In this document: in pieces, positions 1 through 6,698 of the stretch | How positions within the stretch are numbered: the stretch's first letter is position 1 | Layout of the letters: each line of letters opens with the position of its first letter | IMG/VR virus record: IMGVR_UViG_3300045016_000365 | Span: 1 to 23,030 of that record | Length of the DNA stretch: 23,030 nucleotides | Source: a virus | Reading direction: 5' to 3' (one strand) | The notes under the pieces: generated by a model | What the model saw: only the letters and a program-made list of their open reading frames with translations | Databases searched by the model: none | What the model was told of the DNA's origin: nothing | Translations under genes and position numbers: made by a program

Positions 1-1
1 C

Positions 2-832
2 CTGGTGGGATCCATCGGGGTGGCGGCGACGCACTATGACCGGTCCGGGGCCGATGCGCAGCGGGGTGTGAAACGCACTGTCATTTCCTCGGGGAAGTTC
101 AAACGCCTGGCCAGCGATACCGAACCGTTAAGCGCCGAGGGTCTGCAATATCTGCAGGAAATCTCGGACACCTACTACCAGATATTTCTGGAGGCGGTGG
201 GCCGGCAGCGGGGCGGTATCACGGCGCTGCAGGTGCACGAGCACATGGCGGATGGGCGGGAGTTTGTAGGCCGGCAGGCTCTGGATAAAGGATTGCTGGA
301 CGGCATCGGCACGAAAGCCCAAGCGATCGCGAAGGCGCGCCGGCTGGGCCGGAAAAACCAAACAGGAGGAAAAGATATGGATTTGAAAACCTTACAGGCG
401 CAGCATCCGGAGGTATTCGAGGAGATCAAGGCCCTGGGCGCGTCTGAAGCGGCTGAGGTCCTGCGGGCTGAAGGCTGGCAGAACGGCCTGGAGGCCGAAC
501 GGATCCGGGTGTTGAAGATTTTGCGGGCCGGGGGCAAGGCTGACCTGACCTTGGCCGCCGTGGAGCAGGGTGACGCGCCGGAAGCGGCCCTGGAAAAATT
601 TCTCCAGGCCGAACGCGACAACCGAAATCTGGAGCTGGAGAAAATGAAACAGGCGGCGCCCGGCAGCATGGGCCAGCAGGCTATGGGCGGCAGCGAAACT
701 TTTGAAACTAGAGTGGCGGGATTGTTGGCTCAAGGCCAAGCCAAAACCCGGGGCGAGGCCATCCGGATAGTGGCCCGCCAATGGCCGGAACTGCATCAGG
801 ACTATATCGACCGTCAAAATTCGGTTAAATAA
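2..832 (+). CDS. S49 (SppA-like) prohead protease, 5' end outside window
   Basis: C-terminal part of a serine peptidase of family S49, the kind that phages use to mature the prohead, comparable to lambda C. The reading frame is open to the left edge, so the GTG at 5 is not the true start and the nucleophilic Ser lies outside. The visible start is the family motif VGSIGV, which follows the Ser region in SppA proteins. SSGKFKRLASD about 30 residues later matches the segment that carries the catalytic Lys in single-domain SppA enzymes; the second Lys (Lys33 counted from the GTG at 5) is the candidate. The protease-like part ends around residue 110. The last about 150 residues are charged and helical and form a scaffold-like domain with its own start. 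It is followed by decoration and capsid genes, the usual order. Family assignment is firm; the maturation role is inferred from position. Confidence 0.85.
   Translation: MVGSIGVAATHYDRSGADAQRGVKRTVISSGKFKRLASDTEPLSAEGLQYLQEISDTYYQIFLEAVGRQRGGITALQVHEHMADGREFVGRQALDKGLLDGIGTKAQAIAKARRLGRKNQTGGKDMDLKTLQAQHPEVFEEIKALGASEAAEVLRAEGWQNGLEAERIRVLKILRAGGKADLTLAAVEQGDAPEAALEKFLQAERDNRNLELEKMKQAAPGSMGQQAMGGSETFETRVAGLLAQGQAKTRGEAIRIVARQWPELHQDYIDRQNSVK
364..370 (+). promoter_or_regulatory. Strong internal ribosome binding site inside the protease gene
   Basis: AGGAGGA lies 6 nt before an ATG (377) that is in frame with the protease. A near-perfect Shine-Dalgarno sequence at ideal spacing within a coding region is unlikely to be chance and marks a second translation start. 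Confidence 0.8.
377..832 (+). CDS. Nested scaffolding protein (Nu3-like), in frame with the protease
   Basis: A 151-residue product starting MDLKTLQAQHPEVF and sharing its frame and stop with the protease. It would assemble the capsid shell as an internal scaffold and then be degraded by the protease. Visible support is the strong ribosome site at 364-370 and a sequence that changes character exactly here. It is rich in Glu, Lys, Ala and Leu, predicted helical (for example LEAERIRVLKIL near residue 36, and a charged stretch around residues 60-90), then a flexible Gly/Met/Gln linker and a short helical tail ending in WPELHQDYIDRQNSVK. Lambda C/Nu3 is the established precedent for a scaffold made from an in-frame internal start of the protease gene. 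Function is inferred from that arrangement, not from sequence identity. Confidence 0.7.
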   Translation: MDLKTLQAQHPEVFEEIKALGASEAAEVLRAEGWQNGLEAERIRVLKILRAGGKADLTLAAVEQGDAPEAALEKFLQAERDNRNLELEKMKQAAPGSMGQQAMGGSETFETRVAGLLAQGQAKTRGEAIRIVARQWPELHQDYIDRQNSVK

Positions 833-860
833 CCGGCGGTCAAGAAAATAGGAGGAAATT

Positions 861-1844
861 ATGTGGACTGAGGATGTTAGAACTTTTACGGCCAACGGGG
901 CTCTGGCGGCTAACCGGCGGGTGAAGGTGTCCGGGGCCACCACCACCACCCCGCCCCAGGTGGAATATGCCGGCGCTGCGGAATATGGCGTGGGGATTAC
1001 TCTCCATGCCGCCGCGGATGGAGCGGCGGTAGCCGTCAAACTGTGGAACAGTTCCGGTACTTTCCAAATTGAGGCCAATGGAGGGATCGCTAAAGCCGCC
1101 AGTCTGTACGGCACCGCCAATGGCCGGGTGGATGACGCCGGCACTGGCACCATTCAGTTTATCGCGCTGCAGGCGGCCAGCGGCGCCGGCTCTGTGATTG
1201 AGTGCGCCATCAATCCCTATCTGGCTACGGCGGCGGGATCAGTATCCATTACCGATGCCGGCAGCCTGATCACGGCCACGGAGGTGGAGGGCGCTTTGGC
1301 GGAAATCATGACCGGCATTAAGACCGCGCAATATACTATCCCTCCAGTGGCAATGCGCCTGGAAACCGGCGCTGCCATTGCGGCTTTTTCCGACGGCGTG
1401 GCTGACGGTTGGACGCAACTGTCTAACAAAACCATGGCCCTGCGTTGGAATAACGGCGGCACCCCCACTGACCTGATGGCGGTGTTTGTATTGCCTCAGG
1501 ACCTAGATGATGCGGCCGATGTGGTGGTGCATCTCCTGGGGGCCATTGTCAAGGCTGGCGGCGCGGAGGTGGATTCGCCAGTATTCACGGTGGAAGCTTA
1601 TTTTGAAACAGCTGGGGCGAATCCGGCAGCGGATACCGACTGCGGTGGCGAATCCGGCGAATTTCTGACGGCGGCAGCGGCGGTCTGGCAGGAAAAAACC
1701 CTGGCCATTGCGGGGGCGGATGTACCGGCGGCGCCCACAGCTTTAACCCTGGTTTTCCATCCCAAGGATGGGCAGTTGGACACGGACGATTTCGTCCTGA
1801 TGCCTCCCTGGCTGGAAATTACCCGGCAATGCCTAACCTCTTAA
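861..1844 (+). CDS. Capsid decoration-like protein (DUF2190-type N-terminus) with extra C-terminal domain
   Basis: 327 residues, ATG preceded by AGGAGG (852-857). The first about 115 residues are short beta strands rich in Ala, Gly, Val and Thr, with ANRRVKVSG, AAEYGVGITLHAA and a Gly-rich close. This resembles DUF2190 or other capsid cement proteins that sit on the outer head surface next to the major capsid gene. A linker with SITDAGSLITATEVEGALAEI leads to a second domain of about 190 residues, also beta rich (SDGVADGWTQLSNKTMALRW, TALTLVFHPKDGQLDTDDF). The second domain looks like a jelly roll or carbohydrate-binding fold, but I cannot name it. Decoration proteins of this type are usually near 110 residues, so the second domain is an addition that would be exposed on the capsid. 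It lies between scaffold and major capsid genes, which supports a head role. Confidence 0.6.
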   Translation: MWTEDVRTFTANGALAANRRVKVSGATTTTPPQVEYAGAAEYGVGITLHAAADGAAVAVKLWNSSGTFQIEANGGIAKAASLYGTANGRVDDAGTGTIQFIALQAASGAGSVIECAINPYLATAAGSVSITDAGSLITATEVEGALAEIMTGIKTAQYTIPPVAMRLETGAAIAAFSDGVADGWTQLSNKTMALRWNNGGTPTDLMAVFVLPQDLDDAADVVVHLLGAIVKAGGAEVDSPVFTVEAYFETAGANPAADTDCGGESGEFLTAAAAVWQEKTLAIAGADVPAAPTALTLVFHPKDGQLDTDDFVLMPPWLEITRQCLTS

Positions 1845-1872
1845 CCAGCTCTGAGCAAAAGGAGGATTGATC

Positions 1873-2841
1873 ATGCCCAGACCGTCTTCGTCAACTACCA
1901 TCCAGCGCCCGGATTTAGGGGAGCTGGCCTATGAAGCCATCATGGGCGCCGGGGCCCAGGGATTTGTTGCGGATGAAGTGCTGCCGGTGTTTGAGACCGT
2001 GGAGCAATCCGGCGATTATCCGAAGATCAAAGTGGAGCAGTTCCTGAAGGTGCAGGATACGAAACGAGCGCCCCGGGCTGGGTATCCCCGGGATGACTAT
2101 GAATTCGATACCGGCACCTATTCCTGCCAGGATCACGGCTACGAGGAGCCGCTGGATGACGTGGAAGCCCGGATGTACCGGCGCTTTTTCGACGCCGAGG
2201 AAGTGGCGGTGATACGCGCCACCGATAAAATTCTGCGCGCCCGGGAGGCCCGGGTGGCCGCGGCGGTGTTCGATCCGAGCGTGATTACCCTGACTTCCGC
2301 GGTGGCTACGGAATGGAGCACGCTGGCCACTTGCACGCCCAAGGCCGATATCAAAACCGCCCTTGACGGGTTGCGGTCCGGGCGGGGAATTATGCCCAAT
2401 GCCGCGGTGATGTCCTGGAAGGTTTTTCAGAACGTGCTCATGAGCGCCGAGCTGAAAAGCTATCTGCAATATACCTCACCGCATCTGATTGAAACCGAGC
2501 AGGCCCAGAAAGACATGCTGGCTAAATATTTCGGGGTGGATCGGATCGTTGTGGGCGGCGCCATTTACGATTCGGCCAACAAGGGCCAGGCGGCCAGCCT
2601 GACGGAAATCTGGGACGATGAATATGTCCTGGTGGCCCGTCTGGCGGTCCGGGCCCGGGATTTACGGGAACCGTGCCTGGGCCGGACGTTTCTATGGACC
2701 GGCGATTCGCCGCAGATGCTGGTGACCGAACAATACCGGGAGGAGCAGAGCCGAAGCAATATCTACCGGGTGCGCCATAACGTGGCAGAGGCCTTTGTTT
2801 TCACCGGCGCCGGGTATTTGCTGAGCAATATCACGGCGTAA
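1873..2841 (+). CDS. Major capsid protein (HK97-fold type)
   Basis: 322 residues. The ATG at 1873 is chosen because GGAGG (1861-1865) lies 7 nt upstream; a TTG at 1867 in the same frame is too close to it. The protein has the size and feel of phage major capsid proteins: an N-terminal segment RPDLGELAYEAIMG, a charged middle (EARMYRRFFDAEEVAVIRATDKILRA is the helical spine-like region near residues 96-120), a long substrate-like central part with PNAAVMSWKVFQNVLMS, and a C-terminal strand region with EQSRSNIYRVRHNVAEAFV. Its place right after protease, scaffold and decoration genes is the standard capsid order. There is no large N-terminal delta domain, in keeping with a separate scaffold. 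The exact capsid subfamily is not certain. Confidence 0.78.
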   Translation: MPRPSSSTTIQRPDLGELAYEAIMGAGAQGFVADEVLPVFETVEQSGDYPKIKVEQFLKVQDTKRAPRAGYPRDDYEFDTGTYSCQDHGYEEPLDDVEARMYRRFFDAEEVAVIRATDKILRAREARVAAAVFDPSVITLTSAVATEWSTLATCTPKADIKTALDGLRSGRGIMPNAAVMSWKVFQNVLMSAELKSYLQYTSPHLIETEQAQKDMLAKYFGVDRIVVGGAIYDSANKGQAASLTEIWDDEYVLVARLAVRARDLREPCLGRTFLWTGDSPQMLVTEQYREEQSRSNIYRVRHNVAEAFVFTGAGYLLSNITA

Positions 2842-2863
2842 TCGGCCACCAGGGAGTCAGAAT

Positions 2864-3190
2864 ATGAGTTCCTTCGGTGATCAAGGCGTTCTTGGCCTGT
2901 CCGCACTGGTCCCCAGAAATTTTGAGAAGTTGACGGTTTATGATGTTCCTGTGGGGATCAGTGAGGACAAATATTTTTCCAGAGGAATAAGCATGGCGAC
3001 TATTAAAATCAGTAAACTAAGTAAAGTCGGTGACCTGCTGATCGCAGAAGGCACTGTGAACGATGTGCCCGTCAAGTCTGAGGGCTGGATGAGCGCCATG
3101 ACCGGGAAAACCAAGCCCCAGAAAACCACCTATGTGGAGTCGCTGCTCTCCGGGGCGGCGCCGCCGGAGCCGGTGGACGTGGTGTTGTAG
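2864..3190 (+). CDS. Small hypothetical protein between capsid and connector genes
   Basis: 108 residues if the ATG at 2864 is used (weak AGGGAG upstream). A second in-frame ATG at 2993 has AGAGGAA about 8 nt upstream and would give a 65-residue protein beginning MATIKISKLSKVGDLL. That shorter form has a simple beta-rich look (VGDLLIAEGTVNDVPVKSEGW) and ends in a Pro-rich tail APPEPVDVV. I do not recognise the family. The position between the major capsid protein and the FII-like protein is where head completion or connector proteins are usually encoded. The next gene begins 4 nt after the stop. The start is the main uncertainty: the shorter start is the better supported by its ribosome site, and the longer by the lack of another gene in the gap. 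Confidence 0.55.
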   Translation: MSSFGDQGVLGLSALVPRNFEKLTVYDVPVGISEDKYFSRGISMATIKISKLSKVGDLLIAEGTVNDVPVKSEGWMSAMTGKTKPQKTTYVESLLSGAAPPEPVDVVL

Positions 3191-3194
3191 GGAT

Positions 3195-3539
3195 ATGACT
3201 TTACGCGACCAGATTCTGCTGGATGCCGACTATGCCTGGTTTGACCTGGACGGCCTGGCCCAGGAGGTGGTCTATACCGTGGCGGCCACTGGCGCCTCCC
3301 AGACTATTGCGGCGCTCGTAACCTACGGGGAAGCCCCCAGCGCAGACCGGGTGGCCTCCCATTTCGTCCGGGACGGCCTTACTGCCATTGTCCAGGCCGC
3401 GGACGTGGCCTCCCCGGCGCCGGGGGATACGGTGATGGTGGATGGTCAGGATTGGAAAGTGCGGCGGCGGGCAGGCAACGGCTTCCATTGGGTTTTGGAT
3501 TGTTACCGGCAGCCCAGAGTCAAGGTGCACAGCACATGA
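3195..3539 (+). CDS. Head-tail connector protein, FII-like
   Basis: 114 residues starting MTLRDQILLDADYAWFDLDGLAQEVVY. The ATG at 3195 follows the previous stop by 4 nt with AGGGAT just upstream; the open frame continues leftward but only in the shadow of the preceding gene. The family of lambda gpFII-like proteins joins head and tail, binds the head's portal end and forms the docking surface for the tail. Supporting features are the small size, the opening helix with aspartates followed by beta strands, the strand-rich ending PAPGDTVMVDGQDWKVRRR, and the position between capsid and minor tail genes. The stop TGA overlaps the ATG of the next gene (ATGA), so the two are translationally coupled. 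Assignment rests on order and general look more than on a diagnostic motif. Confidence 0.5.
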   Translation: MTLRDQILLDADYAWFDLDGLAQEVVYTVAATGASQTIAALVTYGEAPSADRVASHFVRDGLTAIVQAADVASPAPGDTVMVDGQDWKVRRRAGNGFHWVLDCYRQPRVKVHST

Positions 3540-4165
3540 AAATTGAACTGGACGACCGGGCCACGCCGTTTCTCATAAAGACCGGCAAACTAGTGCCCAA
3601 AGCCACGGCCGGGGGCATCAAGGCCGCGGCCTTTCAACTGCGCCAGCGCATCAAAGAGGGTATGCTGGCCGAAGCCCCGGGCGGCCAGCGCTGGCCGTCT
3701 CTGCATCCCTGGACGAAATACAAGGTTTTCCAACAGGCCGCCAAAAAGCGGTTTGCGGCCCTGGCCAAGGGGCGCACAGTGAAACCCATGACGAAATTCT
3801 CCATCATAGGCGGCAAGGAGAGCGCTTTGCGGCGTTTGGCCTACGCGGCCAGATACAAATTTTACCAGGATACCTTTGAGAGCGGTGCGGCTCAGAGCAA
3901 GGCCCGCATCGGCTTTTTAACGCCGTCGGCCCGGCGCCTGGCGGAGTACCACGCCGCGGGGCCGCATCAGGTGGCCGTCACCGCCAAAATGCGGCGCAAG
4001 ATTTTTGCCGTGGGGCTGGGTATCCGGGCCGCGGCCATCCGCATTCCCCAACGGGCCCACGTGGAGCTCGTATATCGGGCCAACGAATGGCGGGTGGTGA
4101 AATTTTTGCGTTCCCGGATTTATGCGGCCATCGCCGGGCAGGATCCCAAGCAGGTGGAATTTTAG
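3536..4165 (+). CDS. Minor tail / tail completion protein (gpZ- or HK97 gp10-like)
   Basis: 209 residues, beginning MKIELDDRATPFLIK at an ATG that overlaps the previous stop by 4 nt. It is very basic (many Lys and Arg, with RYKFYQDTFESG and RRLAEYHAAGPHQ) and contains the pattern of short Ala/Lys helices seen in tail completion proteins of the Z or gp10 type. Those proteins add to the tail terminator and allow head-tail joining. The central motif GGQRWPSLHPWTKYKV resembles the 'W-x-L-x-x-x-T' segment of phage virion morphogenesis proteins. The neighbours (connector before, terminator after) fit that role. Only 3 nt separate it from the next start. Confidence 0.55.
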   Translation: MKIELDDRATPFLIKTGKLVPKATAGGIKAAAFQLRQRIKEGMLAEAPGGQRWPSLHPWTKYKVFQQAAKKRFAALAKGRTVKPMTKFSIIGGKESALRRLAYAARYKFYQDTFESGAAQSKARIGFLTPSARRLAEYHAAGPHQVAVTAKMRRKIFAVGLGIRAAAIRIPQRAHVELVYRANEWRVVKFLRSRIYAAIAGQDPKQVEF

Positions 4166-4168
4166 GCC

Positions 4169-4618
4169 GTGAATTACACCTTTGGCGATTACGAACAGGC
4201 GCTGCTCCGGAGCCTGGCCCCCATGCTGGCGGCCAACGGCGGCGTGCTCCAGGAGTTAGCCGGCTACTCCGGCCAGTTTGAAGAGGACGAGGCGTTTCAA
4301 TTCTGGTTGGCGCAGTTTCCCGCCGCGGCTGTGGCCATCACCGCCGCGGCTTATCCGGAGGAGGGCCGCACCACGCAGTTTTGGCGACAGGATATCACGG
4401 CCTTGATTTACCTGGGAGCCAATGGCTGGCGAGATGAAAATGGCGTGTACCAGCTCATGGACCAGGCCCGGCGGCTGCTCCTGGGGAAGGACGCGGGGTT
4501 GGAAATTCGGCCCATTGACATTGTGGGCGAGGAAATTATTTATGAGGAGTTCGAGGCGGTGGTGGCCATCCAGGAATACCGCCTGATCAACGACCGCATC
4601 AGTGAGGTCATGGCCTAG
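4169..4618 (+). CDS. DUF1834 / Mu gp37-like protein, probable tail terminator
   Basis: 149 residues from a GTG at 4169, 3 nt after the previous stop and without a good Shine-Dalgarno, so probably translated by coupling. The N-terminus NYTFGDYEQALLRSLAPMLA is a helix of the kind found in DUF1834 proteins. The middle has the 'lPAv' type strand (QFPAAAVAITAA) and an aromatic segment RQDITALIYLGANGWRDENGVYQ. The C-terminus has strand-helix features (EEFEAVVAIQEYRLINDR). In siphophages a protein of this type and place ends the growing tail tube. It precedes the tube region by one gene. The name is from pattern recognition and order; a profile search would settle it. Confidence 0.55.
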   Translation: MNYTFGDYEQALLRSLAPMLAANGGVLQELAGYSGQFEEDEAFQFWLAQFPAAAVAITAAAYPEEGRTTQFWRQDITALIYLGANGWRDENGVYQLMDQARRLLLGKDAGLEIRPIDIVGEEIIYEEFEAVVAIQEYRLINDRISEVMA

Positions 4619-4630
4619 AAGGAGGAGGAT

Positions 4631-5128
4631 ATGCCAACGAATCTGACCGCCAAGGTGCAACTGGCGCTCTACCACAAACTTACGAATCCCGTGGATTTGA
4701 CCACGCCGGTGGATGAGCTGTCCTACGCGCCGCAAAAAAATTATGCCAACGGCACCGGTTCCGGCCAGGCGGACCTGGTCTGGCACGACAAAATCACCGT
4801 GGCCGGCAGCGGCTCCCAAGACATCGATCTGTCCGGCACCTTGACGAATGCCTTGGGGGTATCTTGCGTATTCGCCAAGGTGAAGGAAATCTTCATCGAA
4901 AATTTGAGCGCCACCAAGACCCTGACGATCTTTGGCGACGCCAACAGCGTCGGTATTCTGGGGGCGGCGGTCCAGACCCTGATTCTGAAGCCATCTGGGA
5001 AATTATATCTGAGCGCGCCTTTGGATGGCTATACGGTGACGGCCGCCACCGGCGATATTTTGCAGATCGCCAATGAAGCCGGGGCCAGCGCTGATGTGAA
5101 CGTCTGGATTGTCGGCACCAGCACTTAA
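4631..5128 (+). CDS. Beta-rich structural protein of unknown function
   Basis: 165 residues, with the best ribosome site of the region (AAGGAGGAGG before ATG at 4631). The N-terminal part TNLTAKVQLALYHKL is followed by a Gly/Ser/Ala-rich beta region. The second half reads like a jelly-roll repeat unit: VKEIFIENLSATKTLTIFGD, then LILKPSGKLYLSAPLDGYTV, then ILQIANEAGASADVNVWIVG. Similar small beta-sandwich proteins are common next to the tail tube gene in siphophages, but I do not know an assigned role. A run of seven A's (4734-4740) forms a slippery heptamer, which I consider accidental. Its strong ribosome site and place between terminator and tube genes suggest a protein made in many copies, perhaps a tail decoration. 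Confidence 0.6.
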   Translation: MPTNLTAKVQLALYHKLTNPVDLTTPVDELSYAPQKNYANGTGSGQADLVWHDKITVAGSGSQDIDLSGTLTNALGVSCVFAKVKEIFIENLSATKTLTIFGDANSVGILGAAVQTLILKPSGKLYLSAPLDGYTVTAATGDILQIANEAGASADVNVWIVGTST

Positions 5129-5142
5129 CAGGGGGAATGACC

Positions 5143-6081
5143 ATGCCTTTACCTCTCCTGACCCGCAAGATCGGCCTGCTGGCCGAAATCGAAGGGACCT
5201 ACGGGGTGGATCCCGTGCCGACGGGTACGGACAACGCCGTGTTGGCGCAGAACCTGGTGGTGGGTCCGACTTATGACGTGATCGAGCGCCGGAATGTGGC
5301 CCTGCCGGACCTGTCACTGTTGCCGCACCTGATCGGGCGCTACTGGTGCGAGATAACCTTTGATGTGGAGCTCAAGGGCGCGGCCGGGGATCCGGATGAC
5401 CCGCCGGACTTCGGGCCGCTGCTCCGGGCCTGCTCCATGAGCCAGACCATCAACGGCGGCACCAGCGTGGTGTATGCTCCGGAGAGCAGCACGCAGGAAT
5501 CCGTGACCATCTATGCCAACCGGGACGGAATTCTGCATAAACTGGTGGGCTGCATGGGCGACTGGAGTCTGGCCGGGGCAGTAGGTCAGCCGGCTTTGTT
5601 CAGCTTCTCGTTCAAAGGCAAGTTGGCCGGCGTTCTGGACACCGCCATGCCCGCCATGACCTATCTCAATCTGAATCCGCCCCTGATCCTGAGCGCCGGC
5701 TTTTTATATGATTCCTGGGACGTGCCGGTAAGCAAATTCACTATAGCTCTCAAAAACGAGGTGGCCGAACGGGAGGACGTGCGGGAGGCCAGCGGGCTGC
5801 TGGGATTTTTCATCGGCAGCCGGGCGCCGGAGGCCTCCTGGGATCCTGAAGTCCAGACCCTGGCCAGCCGGGATGTCTGGGCCAACCTGGCTGCGGCCAA
5901 TGAAGGCGCCCTGGCCGTCACTATCGGCAGCGTGGCCGGTAACCAGGTGGCCATCGCCGCGCCTAAATGCGTCAAGAAAAAAGCAGCTTATGGTGACCGG
6001 GGCGGCAAGCTGATTTATGACCTGGATTTCGGTCTATACCGCACCAGTGGGAATGATGAAATCACCCTGACCTTTTCGTGA
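5143..6081 (+). CDS. Tail tube (major tail) protein
   Basis: 312 residues from the ATG at 5143, which lies 7 nt after GGGGG. An in-frame ATG at 5137 is only 1 nt from that run and is unlikely. Tail tube proteins of the siphophage Phage_tube family stack as hexameric rings. Here the N-terminus has the typical LLTRKIGLLAEIEGTYG and 'G-t-D-a-v-la' segment (VPTGTDNAVLAQNLVV). The middle has strand-loop motifs ESVTIYANRDGILHKLVGCMGDWSL and FSFSFKGKLAG, and the C-terminus has IALKNEVAEREDVR and closing strands LIYDLDFGLYR. A 7-nt gap separates it from the chaperone pair, and the tape measure follows, which is the normal order. Regular size for the family. This is one of the firmer tail calls. Confidence 0.75.
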   Translation: MPLPLLTRKIGLLAEIEGTYGVDPVPTGTDNAVLAQNLVVGPTYDVIERRNVALPDLSLLPHLIGRYWCEITFDVELKGAAGDPDDPPDFGPLLRACSMSQTINGGTSVVYAPESSTQESVTIYANRDGILHKLVGCMGDWSLAGAVGQPALFSFSFKGKLAGVLDTAMPAMTYLNLNPPLILSAGFLYDSWDVPVSKFTIALKNEVAEREDVREASGLLGFFIGSRAPEASWDPEVQTLASRDVWANLAAANEGALAVTIGSVAGNQVAIAAPKCVKKKAAYGDRGGKLIYDLDFGLYRTSGNDEITLTFS

Positions 6082-6087
6082 GGAATC

Positions 6088-6357
6088 ATGATCCGTAAAG
6101 AAATTCAGACGCCGGATGGCCCTATCATGATCAGGGGCTTGAAACATGGGGAGATCAAGCGGCTGCGGGCGGAGGGCATCGATCTCAGCCAGCAGCTTGA
6201 GGGCGAGGCCCTGGAGCGGGCCACGGAAAGGGTGGTGGGCTTGGTGTTGGACGTCACTCCCGAGCAGGTGGATGAGCTGATTGCCGGCACCCTGCTGATG
6301 GCATTCGGCGAAACCGTGAATCTGACCTACCTGCGGGAGGAGTCCGCAAAAAACTGA
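6088..6357 (+). CDS. Tail assembly chaperone, G-like
   Basis: 89 residues, MIRKEIQTPDGPIMIRGLKHGEIKRLRAEG to LREESAKN. This is the short product of the two-part tail assembly chaperone, corresponding to lambda gpG. It binds the tape measure and helps the tube polymerise around it. The sequence is small, acidic in its second half (LEGEALERATERVVGLVLDVTPEQVDELIAG), and ends just before a slippery heptamer, A AAA AAC at 6348-6354, so some ribosomes continue in the -1 frame to make a longer protein. It directly precedes the tape measure gene, where this pair is always found. The evidence for its chaperone role is the position and the frameshift; the family profile itself is not diagnostic to the eye. 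Confidence 0.75.
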   Translation: MIRKEIQTPDGPIMIRGLKHGEIKRLRAEGIDLSQQLEGEALERATERVVGLVLDVTPEQVDELIAGTLLMAFGETVNLTYLREESAKN

Positions 6358-6698
6358 GGCTGGCGGTGGGGCTGTGGCAGGCGGAAGCCCTGCACAACTG
6401 CCGCCACTGCCGGGCCCAGGGCCTGCAACAGCACCGGGGCTGCCCGGAATTGGGGGCGGCGCATCCGGGTCACGAATACCTGCTGGACGGCGAGATCGTC
6501 CGGCACTGTCTGGTTTCCAGGGTGACGCCGGCTTCCCTGGAATGGCTTAATCTTTACAGCTACGTGAACGTCGGGCTGCTCCCTGAGACCGGGGGGCTGA
6601 ATGATCAATATGAAATCGACTTGATGGCGTTCATGGTGATCGGCGGGGAAATGGCCGCGCTGCAGGCGGCCCAACGAGAGAGGAAGCATGGCCGATAA
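6088..6698 (+). CDS. Tail assembly chaperone G-T fusion by -1 frameshift
   Basis: A 203-residue fusion of the G-like protein with a second frame that lacks a convincing start of its own. The -1 frame is open from the slippery site (6348-6354) to the TAA at 6696-6698, continuing K-K-L-R-L-A-V-G-L-W. Without frameshifting this 114-residue tail would be orphaned: its only early start would be a GTG at 6366 without a ribosome site. The T-like part contains C-x2-C and a third Cys (HNCRHCRAQGLQQHRGCP), the helical SLEWLNLYSYVNVGLLPE segment, and a C-terminal helix EMAALQAAQRERKHG that overlaps the tape measure start by 11 nt. Lambda gpGT made by -1 frameshifting is the precedent. The extent of frameshifting is unknown. 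Confidence 0.75.
6348..6406 (+). promoter_or_regulatory. -1 ribosomal frameshift signal (slippery site plus stem)
   Basis: The zero frame reads GCA AAA AAC TGA, so A AAA AAC (6348-6354) is set exactly for -1 slippage. A 6-nt spacer follows, then a stem with TGGCGG (6361-6366) pairing to CCGCCA (6401-6406). A smaller stem GGGCT (6369-6373) with AGCCC (6386-6390) lies inside. The spacer length is in the normal range for a frameshift stimulator. Confidence 0.78.

Noticed and set aside
392-1153. A 253-codon frame on the minus strand across the protease and decoration genes
   Set aside because: Shadow frame in GC-rich DNA; low-complexity translation, no ribosome site, and strong genes on the other strand.
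4734-5076. Seven A's forming A AAA AAT and an open -1 frame of about 110 codons
   Set aside because: The -1 translation is Arg-rich shadow, there is no known role for a frameshift here, and no stem was seen at the right distance.
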